From: Gammaproteobacteria bacterium
GTDB lineage: Bacteria > Pseudomonadota > Gammaproteobacteria > Enterobacterales > Alteromonadaceae
DNA: 63,024 bases
NCBI GenBank assembly: GCA_018825965.1
Contig: JAHKAA010000001.1
Coordinates: 1 to 63,024, forward strand
Direction: 5' to 3'
Below, piece by piece: positions 43,897 through 52,006 of this stretch. Each line of letters opens with the position of its first letter. Position 1 is the first letter of the stretch. The translations under genes and the position numbers were made by a program. The notes beneath the pieces are model-generated. The model made no database searches. It saw only the letters and a program-made list of their open reading frames with translations, and was not told where the DNA came from.

Positions 43897-44514
43897 TATA
43901 TACCGCAGAAGCTTTCACCTTTGGCGAGATACTTTGCTTTTGCTTCGCCAAAAGAAAGTATCCAAAGCAAGAAAGTGCAGGAAGCACTTTCTAACAACCG
44001 AAGGCTGGCCCGCAGGGTGAATTGCAGGGATGCAATTCATAAAAGGCGACCCCAGGTCGCAGCGACAACGCTTGCGTTGAACAGCTGTAGGTTGTACTCG
44101 CCGCGTAGCTGCAGAGCTGTCAATCCCGTTTCAAAATCGTGCATCCAAGGCGACGCAGCAACTCGTTTGTCGCTATACCTCGCTCAAACAGTCCCAGCCG
44201 CCACCCAATTTTTTCTGGGTTCATTCGGGCTTTCGGTAAGCCAACAGTTTGGCTTGCCGCCGAATGGACGTACTGAGCTCAGCGAAGTACCGGAACCGCG
44301 CCCCAATGGGGGATTTGGTGCCAGTAGTTAGTATGGCCTTTGCTGATTGGCAGCTAAGAGCGAACAGCAGCTGTTTAGATGAGGCAATCTCGAAAAAACG
44401 AATCTCTGCTTTGCCTTATTTGCGGACATTCGATTCTTCGTGAACTAACCATGTAATTGTAAAAGCCCCTGCAATCAGGTGGCCAATTGAGTGCGTCACT
44501 ATACCCCTAAACAA
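43897..44514. repeat. Non-coding block of hairpins at the left edge of the accessory island
   Basis: Successive stems: GATACTTT-G-CTTTTG/CAAAAG-AAAGTATC (43928-43962), AGAAAGTGC/GCACTTTCT (43972-43994), GAATTGCA/TGCAATTC (44019-44038), GCGACC/GGTCGC (44046-44060). The right part (44410-44500) is an imperfect copy of 46198-46279. Several frames are open across it, but none has a ribosome-binding site or family likeness, so I call no gene. It looks like layered intergenic repeats or a decayed mobile element. Confidence 0.6.
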
Positions 44515-45126
44515 TTAAAAAGTTGTGGCAGACTTTAGCTCACACTGAATCAAGAACACATCTCCGCCAAGTTCCACGTTTTTTTTCTCATGGATACAGA
44601 TATCAGCTTGTATGAGAATTTCGTATTCATGACCAAACTCCGAATCACCAAAATCAATACAGCTTGTTACTCCAGTTCCAAGTATTTTAAATGCGTAAAT
44701 GTATATAGGAACACCTGTAAGCTCGTGGCTCCTGTGTTTACGAGCATGCCAAACAGCTATTTGCGGAAATAGTGAACTAGAAACTGGTCGTTCGAAAGAA
44801 GTTAATTTATCTCCCCTACCATGAAATAATAACTGTCCTATGGGAAGTACGATCCCTGTCTTGACGATGACATTATTAAGCTCAGCAAAATCATCTGCCT
44901 TGAAGTCTCGGTATTCGTTGCGGTATTTGTCGAAAGCTGCTTTTAACTTCGCCTTCGGCACTATACTGTTCCAAAGATGGAACTGGTCATGTGAGTGAAT
45001 TTCAGTTTCCAACATTCGCTGCTCGGGAGCGATTCGTCCATTAAGATCAGCTGTATACACTTTCTTAACCAAATCCACGATATCTTCGTCTGAACTTAAA
45101 CTGTCAGTAAGAATAACCCCAATCAA
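44515..45126 (-). CDS. Hypothetical protein with ADP-ribosyltransferase-like motifs
   Basis: The protein has 203 residues from a TTG at 45126 (GGAG 10 bases upstream; the start is uncertain). The C-terminal part fits the arginine-Ser-Glu plan of ADP-ribosyltransferases: Arg in QLLFHGRGDKLTSFE, a Ser-rich strand PVSSSLFPQIAVWHARKH, and an E-x-E element in FGHEYEILIQADI. These spacings are usual for toxin and effector transferases, but the overall similarity is weak and no search was possible. It is downstream of another FHG-containing gene on the same strand (97 bp), in an A/T-rich segment unlike the flanking core genes. No obvious antitoxin gene is adjacent. Confidence 0.6.
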   Translation of the reverse strand: MIGVILTDSLSSDEDIVDLVKKVYTADLNGRIAPEQRMLETEIHSHDQFHLWNSIVPKAKLKAAFDKYRNEYRDFKADDFAELNNVIVKTGIVLPIGQLLFHGRGDKLTSFERPVSSSLFPQIAVWHARKHRSHELTGVPIYIYAFKILGTGVTSCIDFGDSEFGHEYEILIQADICIHEKKNVELGGDVFLIQCELKSATTF

Positions 45127-45223
45127 AACGGCTCAACTCCTTTATAAATCGAAAATAGCATCAGCGGAAAAAGTAATTAAAAAAATCAATAGGCTACGCT
45201 TGGATTTACGAACGAGTTTTCCC

Positions 45224-45949
45224 TTAAGCAAGCGTGTTCAACACTTCGATACTTTGTATTCGTTCAGGAGAAATAATTTCTCCATCGGCGCAAAAAAAAG
45301 TATTTGCATATCCGGCAGCATCGATCGCAGAGTCTCCATCCTCAACATGCTTCAGGTACAATAAAGCATGAGATATTTCGCCTCCTCTAGCATTGGAAAG
45401 GAAAGCTACCACACATGGTTTAGTAATTTTCTGGTATCGGTTTACTAATTGAGAATAGTTTTCACCCAGTAGTTCACCAGATATATCCTCAACTATTTCA
45501 GGGGCCTTTACGTAACTGTGATGGTTACTTGGTGCATGTACAACAGCATCTTTGATTAAAGAGGCGAATGGCCCTTCATCATGTTCACATTGTTTACCTG
45601 CAATTGAGGATGAAAACGGATTTTTTCCTTTTCGTTTCAATCCGATAGCCAATTCTTTAAGCCTAGGTTCAATAAGATTTTTCGCCTCAGTTTTTGGCAA
45701 AATTCCGTATTTATAGAATGAGTGAAGATCTTCTACTCTCGTTCCGTGAAACCAAGTGACTTTTATTGGATAAAGGGGAGCACCAAATTGAGTACAAAAC
45801 CTTTCATAAATAACATCTTCCGGACGTTGATCCATGCTTTCAAATGGCCTTACTGACCTTAGCAAGGCCAAAAGCTCTATCTCTGTTGCATTAAAAATTT
45901 CACATAATGACTGTTGAGCCGATTCGAGTGAAGTACAATCTAATTTCAT
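45224..45949 (-). CDS. Hypothetical protein, possible ADP-ribosyltransferase/PARP-like fold
   Basis: The protein has 241 residues from the ATG at 45949; a TTG at 45964 just behind AGGGAG is an alternative start. After a helical N-terminus (residues 1-60) comes VTWFHGTRVEDLHSFYKYGILPKTEA, the FHGT...GI pattern typical of PARP-like and tRNA-phosphotransferase-like NAD-binding folds. Later strands include PCVVAFLSNARGGEISHALLYL and DAAGYANTFFCADGE. I cannot point to the catalytic glutamate with confidence. It precedes the gene at 44515 in the same orientation, forming an apparent two-gene unit. Confidence 0.6.
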   Translation of the reverse strand: MKLDCTSLESAQQSLCEIFNATEIELLALLRSVRPFESMDQRPEDVIYERFCTQFGAPLYPIKVTWFHGTRVEDLHSFYKYGILPKTEAKNLIEPRLKELAIGLKRKGKNPFSSSIAGKQCEHDEGPFASLIKDAVVHAPSNHHSYVKAPEIVEDISGELLGENYSQLVNRYQKITKPCVVAFLSNARGGEISHALLYLKHVEDGDSAIDAAGYANTFFCADGEIISPERIQSIEVLNTLA

Positions 45950-46314
45950 CTTTGACTTTACCAAAAGCTCCCTATTGCTACAGATCTAGGTACTGCTGCG
46001 TGAAAAACGCCGAGCTCTGTACCAAACATTGTGGGAACTATCGCCGTTTTTTTACCTGCCGTACTTTCGTTGCAGATAGCCAATATACTCAGATTTCGAA
46101 ATTTTCGAGAGACTAAAATTAGTTTTGTCGGCAAACGTTAGCTTTCAGTGTGTTCATGGTTTTCAGACTGTCTGAATTGCGAGCATAGATAGTCTCATTT
46201 GCCTTTATTGCAGACATTCGATTTTTCGTTAACTCAAAGTGCATACTCTGATCGGGTGGGCAATTTCAGTGTGCCACTACAATATGCTACAAACAAATTT
46301 AAGGAAACATATAA
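45950..46314. other. Intergenic region with palindrome copy and repeat copy B
   Basis: TTTCGAAATTTTCGAGA (46094-46110) matches the core of the palindrome at 47373. TTTGCCTTTATTGCAGACATT and following bases (46198-46237) and GGGTGGGCAATT to CACTA (46254-46279) repeat 44410-44500. The last 30 bases hold AAGGAA, the ribosome-binding site of the next gene. No gene is seen. Confidence 0.55.
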
Positions 46315-47166
46315 ATGAAGCAATTTGATAAAAAGGGATTTCTTGCTTTAAATTATCGAACCAATCTAAAAAAGGTGAAGGAAGAAGTTGAAGAAACACT
46401 TACAGAATTCTTAGTAGGTCTAATAGAAACTGGTTGGCAACTTCAGTTTGACTTCGAGATCGACCCATCTAATCTCGTTCAAATACATTCGGTTACGTTG
46501 TATTCGCGCATATTAAACTCAATTCAAGCGTCACATCTACTGGCGGTGTACGGTCTAGGAGCAGAAAGCTCGAATCAATGTAGAGCAGGACTTGAGTGCC
46601 TAATTCAGTTAGCCGCTTTAAACAATAACTCAGCACTGATGGATCGAATCGTAAGCCAACATATAAGCGATACCCTAACTTACCTAAACAGTTACAAAAA
46701 TTATCATGCTAAAAATCCGAAAATTTCGCCAGCCCAAACTAAAGCGTTGGACGATAAAATTGCTGAACTACAAAGCCGTAAAAATGTTTTAAAGTCCTTG
46801 TCTATCGGCTCGCTAGGCCCGTTAGAAGGTATAGCGAAAGAGGCCAATATGCAATCTTGGTACGACCTGCTTTATAGACGACTCAGCAAAACTACCCATC
46901 CATCGTTAATAAGTTTACAGGAGCATTTAAAAATCGCAGAAGACTTGACCCTCGATCATCTTAAAAATCACCCGAACTTTGAGCATTTCACGAGTAATAC
47001 CTATTGCGGCATAAAGATTTTATCCCGCGCGATAGAGGAGGTTTATAAAGCTGTCAATGAGACGCCTCCATCCTCGGTAGTCGATTATAATAAGGACCTC
47101 GAAGCACTTAGGTTTGACGAACTTATATTCAGCGACATCAGTTCCTTGATGAAGACCAATTCGTAG
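46315..47166 (+). CDS. DUF5677-like (HEPN-related) hypothetical protein
   Basis: The protein has 283 residues, all-helical by composition, preceded by AAGGAA nine bases upstream. LLAVYGLGAESSNQCRAGLECLIQLAAL and WYDLLYRRLSKTTHPSLISL resemble DUF5677, where an Arg-x-x-x-Glu helix and a later Ser-x-x-x-His-Pro-Ser stretch recur; the family has been linked to HEPN folds and occurs in defence neighbourhoods. Residues 125-165 are a likely coiled coil. The base composition is A/T-rich like the two genes to the left. Function is unknown; the link to defence is contextual. Confidence 0.65.
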   Translation: MKQFDKKGFLALNYRTNLKKVKEEVEETLTEFLVGLIETGWQLQFDFEIDPSNLVQIHSVTLYSRILNSIQASHLLAVYGLGAESSNQCRAGLECLIQLAALNNNSALMDRIVSQHISDTLTYLNSYKNYHAKNPKISPAQTKALDDKIAELQSRKNVLKSLSIGSLGPLEGIAKEANMQSWYDLLYRRLSKTTHPSLISLQEHLKIAEDLTLDHLKNHPNFEHFTSNTYCGIKILSRAIEEVYKAVNETPPSSVVDYNKDLEALRFDELIFSDISSLMKTNS

Positions 47167-47748
47167 ACCATTTAAGTAGACCATATCTATAAAAAAACCT
47201 ATTAACAACCGGATTTAAAGGCTCTTAACAGCAAACAACAGAGCCTCCCCCCAGCTCCACCACAATGTGAAATCTTACCCCTTATCCGGTTAAGATTTTT
47301 TTACCCGTTTCTTAAATTTTTCCAGTTGCACGCCGTCTGCCAGGTTCGGCAGTTAATAGGTGGGGGATTACCGGTTCTCGAAATTTTCGAGAACCCTGAT
47401 TTATTGATTTTCAGTAATGTCTGCTTTCAGTGAAAAGCGCCGATTTAATCAAATCTAAGTGAATTTCCGCAATTGGCACAAAGTGACGATACAGATGAAC
47501 TGATGAAACGGCCGGACAACTGCGTTAGCAGACCCTGTCCAGCAGGGAAGCTGGACAGGAGCCTACATGGACGTATTCACGGCGAGTCTGCGTTGCAGTT
47601 GACCGCGTCGTTTTAGCCTAAGCACTTAATTATCTTCCAACTGAACGGGGTTCGCAGAGCAAAACGAGCGAACAGGAGCCCACAAGGTTGTATCTACGGC
47701 GTGTCTGCGTTGTAGTTGACCGCGCTGTTTGAGTAGAATCTCAGCGGA
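47167..47748. repeat. Non-coding right edge of the accessory island: palindrome, hairpin and direct repeats
   Basis: A 23-bp palindrome at 47373-47395 has 11-bp arms (GGTTCTCGAAA and TTTCGAGAACC) around one T. CCTGTCCAGC/GCTGGACAGG form a stem at 47534-47559. Two imperfect 59-bp direct repeats, each starting ACAGGAGCC and ending TTGACCGCG plus a few bases, lie at 47555-47613 and 47672-47730. I see no gene. Confidence 0.7.
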
Positions 47749-48723
47749 TCAATGTTCTGAGATATCTGAAATCTGCTCCAAAGCCCCACGCAAAGTCGCT
47801 ACTAAATCCGGTGCCTTTTGCTGTAAACGTAGTTGCTGGAATAACAGCTCGGCTTCCGCGTATTGCAGTTTCAGGTAACTAAACCATTGTTTAATACGGT
47901 TGGAATAATACAGGCCTTTGTCGCCTGCTATTTCATAGTCTGAGTACTGCAGCAGCAGTTCCAGCACTTGGGGCCATGGCATTTTCTGATAAACGCCATT
48001 AGCAAAATGCTGTTTGATATCGCGGGCTAAACCAGGGCTGGCTAAAGCGCCACGACCTAACATTAAATCCGTGCTGCCGGATTGCTCTAAACATAAAGCT
48101 GCGTCTTCTGGCGTCCAGATCTCGCCGTTGGCCACTACGTTAAGAGGAATAGTCTGGCGGATTTGTCTGATCCATGGCCAATAGGCTGGTGGCCTGTAGC
48201 CATCACTTTTGGTGCGTGCATGCACTGTCAGTTCAGTTGCGCCTGCTTCATAAATAGCGCGGGCGTTGTCGAGTGTCAGGCTGGTATCGTCAAAACCTAA
48301 ACGTATTTTTGCTGTAACCGGAAATTGGGATGGCACAGCGTCACGCACTGCTTTAATAATTTGGTACAGGGTTTCGGTTTCTTTTAGCAGCACAGCGCCG
48401 CCGCGGCTTTTATTGACTGCTTTAGCCGGACAACCAAAATTTAAATCCACGCCAGGTGAGCCCAATTGCACTGCTCGTACGGCGTTTTCGGCAAGCCAGT
48501 TTGGTTCCTGGCCTAATAGCTGCACCCGAACAGGCACGCCTGCAGGAGTCACCCCACCTTGTTTTAATTCAGGGCAAATACGGGTAAAAACCCGGCTTGG
48601 CAACAGTTGGTCCACCACCCGGACAAATTCAGTGATGCACAAATCAAAACCACCAATACGGGTTAACATATCCCGCATTAAATGATCCACCACGCCCTCC
48701 ATTGGGGCCAATACAATACGCAT
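47749..48723 (-). CDS. dusC: tRNA-dihydrouridine(16) synthase
   Basis: The protein has 324 residues. The FMN enzyme reduces U16 in tRNA. Motifs: IVLAPMEGVVDHLMRDMLT (FMN loop), GVDLNFGCPAKAVNKSRGGAVLL with the catalytic Cys, TAKIRLGFDD, LTVHARTKSDGYRPPAYW and VVANGEIWTPEDA, then MLGRGALASPGLA. The EGVVDHLMR and TEFVRVVDQLLP patterns are DusC-like rather than DusA or DusB. It forms the right border of the accessory island; dus genes are frequent neighbours of integrated elements. Confidence 0.94.
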   Translation of the reverse strand: MRIVLAPMEGVVDHLMRDMLTRIGGFDLCITEFVRVVDQLLPSRVFTRICPELKQGGVTPAGVPVRVQLLGQEPNWLAENAVRAVQLGSPGVDLNFGCPAKAVNKSRGGAVLLKETETLYQIIKAVRDAVPSQFPVTAKIRLGFDDTSLTLDNARAIYEAGATELTVHARTKSDGYRPPAYWPWIRQIRQTIPLNVVANGEIWTPEDAALCLEQSGSTDLMLGRGALASPGLARDIKQHFANGVYQKMPWPQVLELLLQYSDYEIAGDKGLYYSNRIKQWFSYLKLQYAEAELLFQQLRLQQKAPDLVATLRGALEQISDISEH

Positions 48724-48753
48724 CTTCAGGAACTCTTAGGTGGATAAAAGCAG

Positions 48754-48769
48754 GGGAGCCGAAGCTCCC
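48754..48769 (-). terminator. Terminator of the HDOD gene
   Basis: GGGAGC-CGAA-GCTCCC stem; on the minus strand it is followed by CTGCTTTTAT. It separates the HDOD gene from dusC. Confidence 0.7.
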
Positions 48770-48771
48770 GT

Positions 48772-49644
48772 TTAAGCGTGATACCTATTGGGCACACCTT
48801 GCTGTTGCAGGTAGTCGCCTAAGTCGTGCAGCGTCAGTTCGTCCAGCTCCAGAATATCCAGAATGGTGGCTTTATACTGATCCCATTCCGGGTCCATATC
48901 CAGATCCAGCAAAACTTTGCTTTCATCTGTCATATGCTCAGCCAGTTTCAGCAGCGCAAATAAACGTTTTTCGTAAAGATCATCAGAGGCCAGGATCAAG
49001 GCATGGCTATGGTGGTAGGCAATCACATTGGTCAGTTCTGGTGCCAGTCCCCAGGACTGGGCAATCATATAACCCAGCAATTCATGAGTGGTCTGAAAAT
49101 TCTGATCTTCAGCGTCTGACATGCTGTAACCTGCCAAATGAGCTTGTTTCAGCACTTTGGCATAATCTTTAAACTGACTGCTGATCAGCAGCATGCCGGC
49201 ATTATGGAATAAACCTAAGCTGTAGGCATCGTCAGCGCAATCTGTGCCATAACGCAGTTGTTGAGCTAACAAAGTGGCCGCATTGGCTACATTAGCCGCG
49301 CTTTGCCACAGATTTTCAGTAAATCTGTCCGTCCGGCCTTCACTTAAGGTAAAACGCAGTACGACTGAGCTGACTAATTTAATCACCCGGTTTAAGCCTA
49401 AAAACTTACAGGCATGTTCTACTGAGCTGATTTTTCGGCGCAAACCAAAATACACTGAGTTCACCACTTTAAGGGTGAAGCCAGCTATGCCCAGATCCTG
49501 ATTGATCAGTTCAGCAATACGTTTGATATTGGGATCATCACTTTCAATTTCTGCTTTGATACTCAGTAAAACAGTGGGCTGAGGAGGAATAGTAAAGCCG
49601 CTTAATGCTTTTTCTACCTCGGCCATATTAATTGCTTTTGCCAT
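48772..49644 (-). CDS. HDOD-domain protein
   Basis: The protein has 290 residues from the ATG at 49644. The HDOD domain fills residues 15-210: FTIPPQPTVLLSIKAEIESDDPNIKRIAELINQDLGIAGFTLKVVNS, AYSLGLFHNAGMLLI and HELLGYMIAQSWGLAPELTNVIAYHH. HD-related metal ligands are incomplete, as usual for HDOD, so it is probably a signalling scaffold, not an enzyme. HDOD proteins act with two-component and cyclic-di-GMP signalling in related bacteria; no partner is encoded here. Confidence 0.9.
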   Translation of the reverse strand: MAKAINMAEVEKALSGFTIPPQPTVLLSIKAEIESDDPNIKRIAELINQDLGIAGFTLKVVNSVYFGLRRKISSVEHACKFLGLNRVIKLVSSVVLRFTLSEGRTDRFTENLWQSAANVANAATLLAQQLRYGTDCADDAYSLGLFHNAGMLLISSQFKDYAKVLKQAHLAGYSMSDAEDQNFQTTHELLGYMIAQSWGLAPELTNVIAYHHSHALILASDDLYEKRLFALLKLAEHMTDESKVLLDLDMDPEWDQYKATILDILELDELTLHDLGDYLQQQGVPNRYHA

Positions 49645-49705
49645 GCTGCGGTTCCGGCGTAGTGAGTGATGGAATAAAGTGCATATAGTAAGAGGCCTGT
49701 GCGTA

Positions 49706-49733
49706 AAAAGCAAAACGGGATCCGCAGATCCCG
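49706..49733 (-). terminator. Terminator of the TPR gene
   Basis: CGGGATC-CGCA-GATCCCG stem; on the minus strand it is followed by TTTTGCTTTTT. Confidence 0.82.
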
Positions 49734-49750
49734 CTCAGGAAGATCAGGGA

Positions 49751-50725
49751 TCAGCTCTTTTTCAGTTGTTTTTCCAGATCTTTTACTTCATTTTTCAACC
49801 TTTTATCATTTTGTGACTGATTCTTAATATGCGGCAGCAGTTGCCGGGCTTTATCTTGCTGCTTTTGCACCAGATAAATTTGCGCCAAACGTAGTTGAGC
49901 CCAGCCCGTTTTCGCATGGTCACTGTCCTGGTAAAAGGCTAAATACCCTTCTAACGCCTGCTGACCTGTGTGTGGGTTTTGTTGTTCTGTTGCGGCTAAA
50001 CGCCCCAGATGATAGAGGTAACTTTGTTGCTCCGCTAAATCAGTCGCGGCCGCTGCAGCTTTTTGGTACTGAACAAAAGCTTTGGCCGGTTCCTTGTTTA
50101 TGCTGAGCAAATTGCCATAGGCCGCTAATAAAGCCGGGTGCGCCGGATACTGTTGCAGTTGTTGTTCGGCGAGTTTCAGGGCTTCTGGCAGTTTATCGTC
50201 ATCCATCAATACCTCTATGCTCGCCAATGTGCCTTCTGGCTGATGTTTTTCTGCCATGGCTTTGGCCAGCTTTTTTGCTTCTTTGGTATCACCACCCGCT
50301 ATCGAAGGGGCCTGCAGATAAAAGCCAATCAAGATGTGTTGTATTTTAAGATCTTGCGGTGCTGCCGCCATGGCTTCTTTCAGCAAAGCTAAACCTTCTT
50401 TGGCGTAAGAGGCCGCGGAAAAAATACTGCTGTCCTGTGCCAGATTAAACTGATTTAACGCCGCCAGGCGCAGCAGTTCCGCATCTTTTGGATAGTGCTT
50501 TAACGCCTGATTAGCCAGTTGCTCTGCTTGTTCAGATTGCCGCAACCCCAGCATAGTTTCCAGCTGCAAAACCAACAATTCTTTGTTCGCTAACTGAGGG
50601 GCCTGACCCAGTTGCTGTTGTAGCTGGCTGAATTTATCCCGCTCCAGCAATAGATCATAAGAACTCGCATCGCTGGCGAATAAGGGGAAGCTGCTTAAAA
50701 CGGCAATAAAATACAAGGCTTTCAT
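49751..50725 (-). CDS. Exported TPR-repeat protein
   Basis: The protein has 324 residues from the ATG at 50725 with a signal peptide (MKALYFIAVLSSFPLFASD). Several TPR-like helix pairs follow (LQLETMLGLRQSEQAEQLANQAL, AAYGNLLSINKEPAKAFVQYQKAA, LRLAQIYLVQKQQDKARQLL). A central region, APSIAGGDTKEAKKLAKAM, resembles periplasmic TPR proteins that act on other exported proteins. No enzyme domain. It likely scaffolds an envelope complex; the partner is unknown. Confidence 0.85.
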   Translation of the reverse strand: MKALYFIAVLSSFPLFASDASSYDLLLERDKFSQLQQQLGQAPQLANKELLVLQLETMLGLRQSEQAEQLANQALKHYPKDAELLRLAALNQFNLAQDSSIFSAASYAKEGLALLKEAMAAAPQDLKIQHILIGFYLQAPSIAGGDTKEAKKLAKAMAEKHQPEGTLASIEVLMDDDKLPEALKLAEQQLQQYPAHPALLAAYGNLLSINKEPAKAFVQYQKAAAAATDLAEQQSYLYHLGRLAATEQQNPHTGQQALEGYLAFYQDSDHAKTGWAQLRLAQIYLVQKQQDKARQLLPHIKNQSQNDKRLKNEVKDLEKQLKKS

Positions 50726-50795
50726 AAAAATTCCTGTCATAAAGGTTAACCCTTATTTAACAGGAGTCGGGCAGGAGGTCACAATAGGCCGAAGG

Positions 50796-50930
50796 TCACT
50801 TTCTCCGGCGGCAGCGTTCTGAGCAATATTTCACATCAGGCCAGTTTTTTTGCCATTTCTTCCGCCAACTGAAGGTTAAACCACAGCAAGCGCAGATTTT
50901 CTGGGGTAAAAGTAATTTATGGTGGGTCAT
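50796..50930 (-). CDS. DUF2256 small zinc-finger-like protein
   Basis: The protein has 44 residues from the ATG at 50930, with CGGAGC five bases upstream. It matches DUF2256 over its whole length: [18 protein letters not shown] then [15 protein letters not shown], with the four Cys of a treble-clef zinc site (CACC and CSERC). The family is very short and widespread, and its function is unknown. The gene is on the same strand as and 48 bp downstream of the next hypothetical gene, possibly one transcript. Confidence 0.9.
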   Translation of the reverse strand: MTHHKLLLPQKICACCGLTFSWRKKWQKNWPDVKYCSERCRRRK

Positions 50931-50978
50931 ACAAGCTCCGTTTTATCAGAATACGGAGCCCGAAAAGAGAAAGATCGG

Positions 50979-51443
50979 TTAAGAATCTAAATAAGGCCGG
51001 CCTGACATCATTTGTTGTGCCAGCTGAGATTCAGCTTCGGCATCATTCAGTTCCAAAGTGGCAAACTGCACATCAAACTGAATTAAATCATCGTCCGGTA
51101 ACAACTGAGCTATCAGTTTATCCGGTACCTGACCCACCTGACGGTAAGCGTTGATCGCCACCTGAGCGGCTTGTTCCATCAACTGAAAGAATTGACCCAA
51201 AGGAAACTGCTGGAAGATTTCCGCATCCAGTTGTGCCCAACCCAATAAGTCGCCACTGATACTGCCATCGGCATGATCGGTAAATAACATAGAGACAGCC
51301 GGAAAAGGCGGGTTTTCACCGGATTGGTAGTTGTCCAGATCCTGCTCGTCAAACACCAGTATAAAACCAAATCCCGGGCAACCTTCGGCGTCCATATCAT
51401 CAAAAGCAGGATCATAAATTAAATACAAGGGACTATCTGACAT
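50979..51443 (-). CDS. Conserved-looking acidic hypothetical protein
   Basis: The protein has 154 residues and is very acidic (LIYDPAFDDMDAEGCPGFGFILVFDEQDLDNYQ and LLPDDDLIQFDVQF). No signal peptide, helix or known domain. GGAAACAG lies upstream of the ATG. It sits between DUF2256 and the divergent glpE-glpG pair. It appears to be a soluble cytoplasmic protein; I do not recognise the family. Confidence 0.75.
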   Translation of the reverse strand: MSDSPLYLIYDPAFDDMDAEGCPGFGFILVFDEQDLDNYQSGENPPFPAVSMLFTDHADGSISGDLLGWAQLDAEIFQQFPLGQFFQLMEQAAQVAINAYRQVGQVPDKLIAQLLPDDDLIQFDVQFATLELNDAEAESQLAQQMMSGRPYLDS

Positions 51444-51679
51444 GGGTATTCTGTTTCCAAACCAACAAGGCGCGCTATTTTACCTAAGCTTGGGCTTGAG
51501 CTAAAGCTGTAATTGTTAACTTGGTGTTTTAATGCGGTATTTAGCTGCTTTGGGCTGGTTATTTGTTCGTCAATTACCTGCAGTTTGGCGGATCCGGCAT
51601 AAGCTATGGTACTCAAGGCGTGCCAGCTGGGCTACTATAGCGGCATCAATCTGAAGTTTGAGCAGTAACGGAGTGACCC

Positions 51680-52006
51680 ATGAGTGAATTCAGTCGTATT
51701 TCAGTAGCCACAGCGCTGGAGCAAATAGAACAGCATAAAGCAGTGGTCGTCGATATTCGTGATGAGCAAAGTTATGCCTCTGGTCATATTGCTGATTCTT
51801 TCCATTTAACCAACGGTAGTCTGAATCAGTTTATCCAACAAACTGAGTTTGAAACTCCTGTGGTGGTGGTTTGTTATCACGGCAATTCCAGTCAGGGTGC
51901 AGCTCAGTACTTAGCACAACAAGGTTTTGAAACTGTATTCAGTATGGATGGTGGTTTTGAAGCCTGGCGTCAGCAACTGCCTTTTGTTACGGATTCCCAT
52001 GATTAA
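51680..52006 (+). CDS. glpE: Thiosulfate sulfurtransferase GlpE
   Basis: The protein has 108 residues, a single-domain rhodanese. Active-site Cys lies in VVCYHGNSSQGAAQYL, the GlpE-type loop; VVDIRDEQSYASGHIADS and MDGGFEAWR are conserved. It moves sulfane sulfur from thiosulfate to cyanide or thiols. It overlaps glpG by 8 bp, so the two are translationally coupled, as in E. coli. Confidence 0.95.
   Translation: MSEFSRISVATALEQIEQHKAVVVDIRDEQSYASGHIADSFHLTNGSLNQFIQQTEFETPVVVVCYHGNSSQGAAQYLAQQGFETVFSMDGGFEAWRQQLPFVTDSHD

Noticed and set aside
43788..44443. Four overlapping ORFs in the hairpin-rich block.
   Set aside because: No initiation signals, no protein likeness, and strong inverted repeats explain the sequence.
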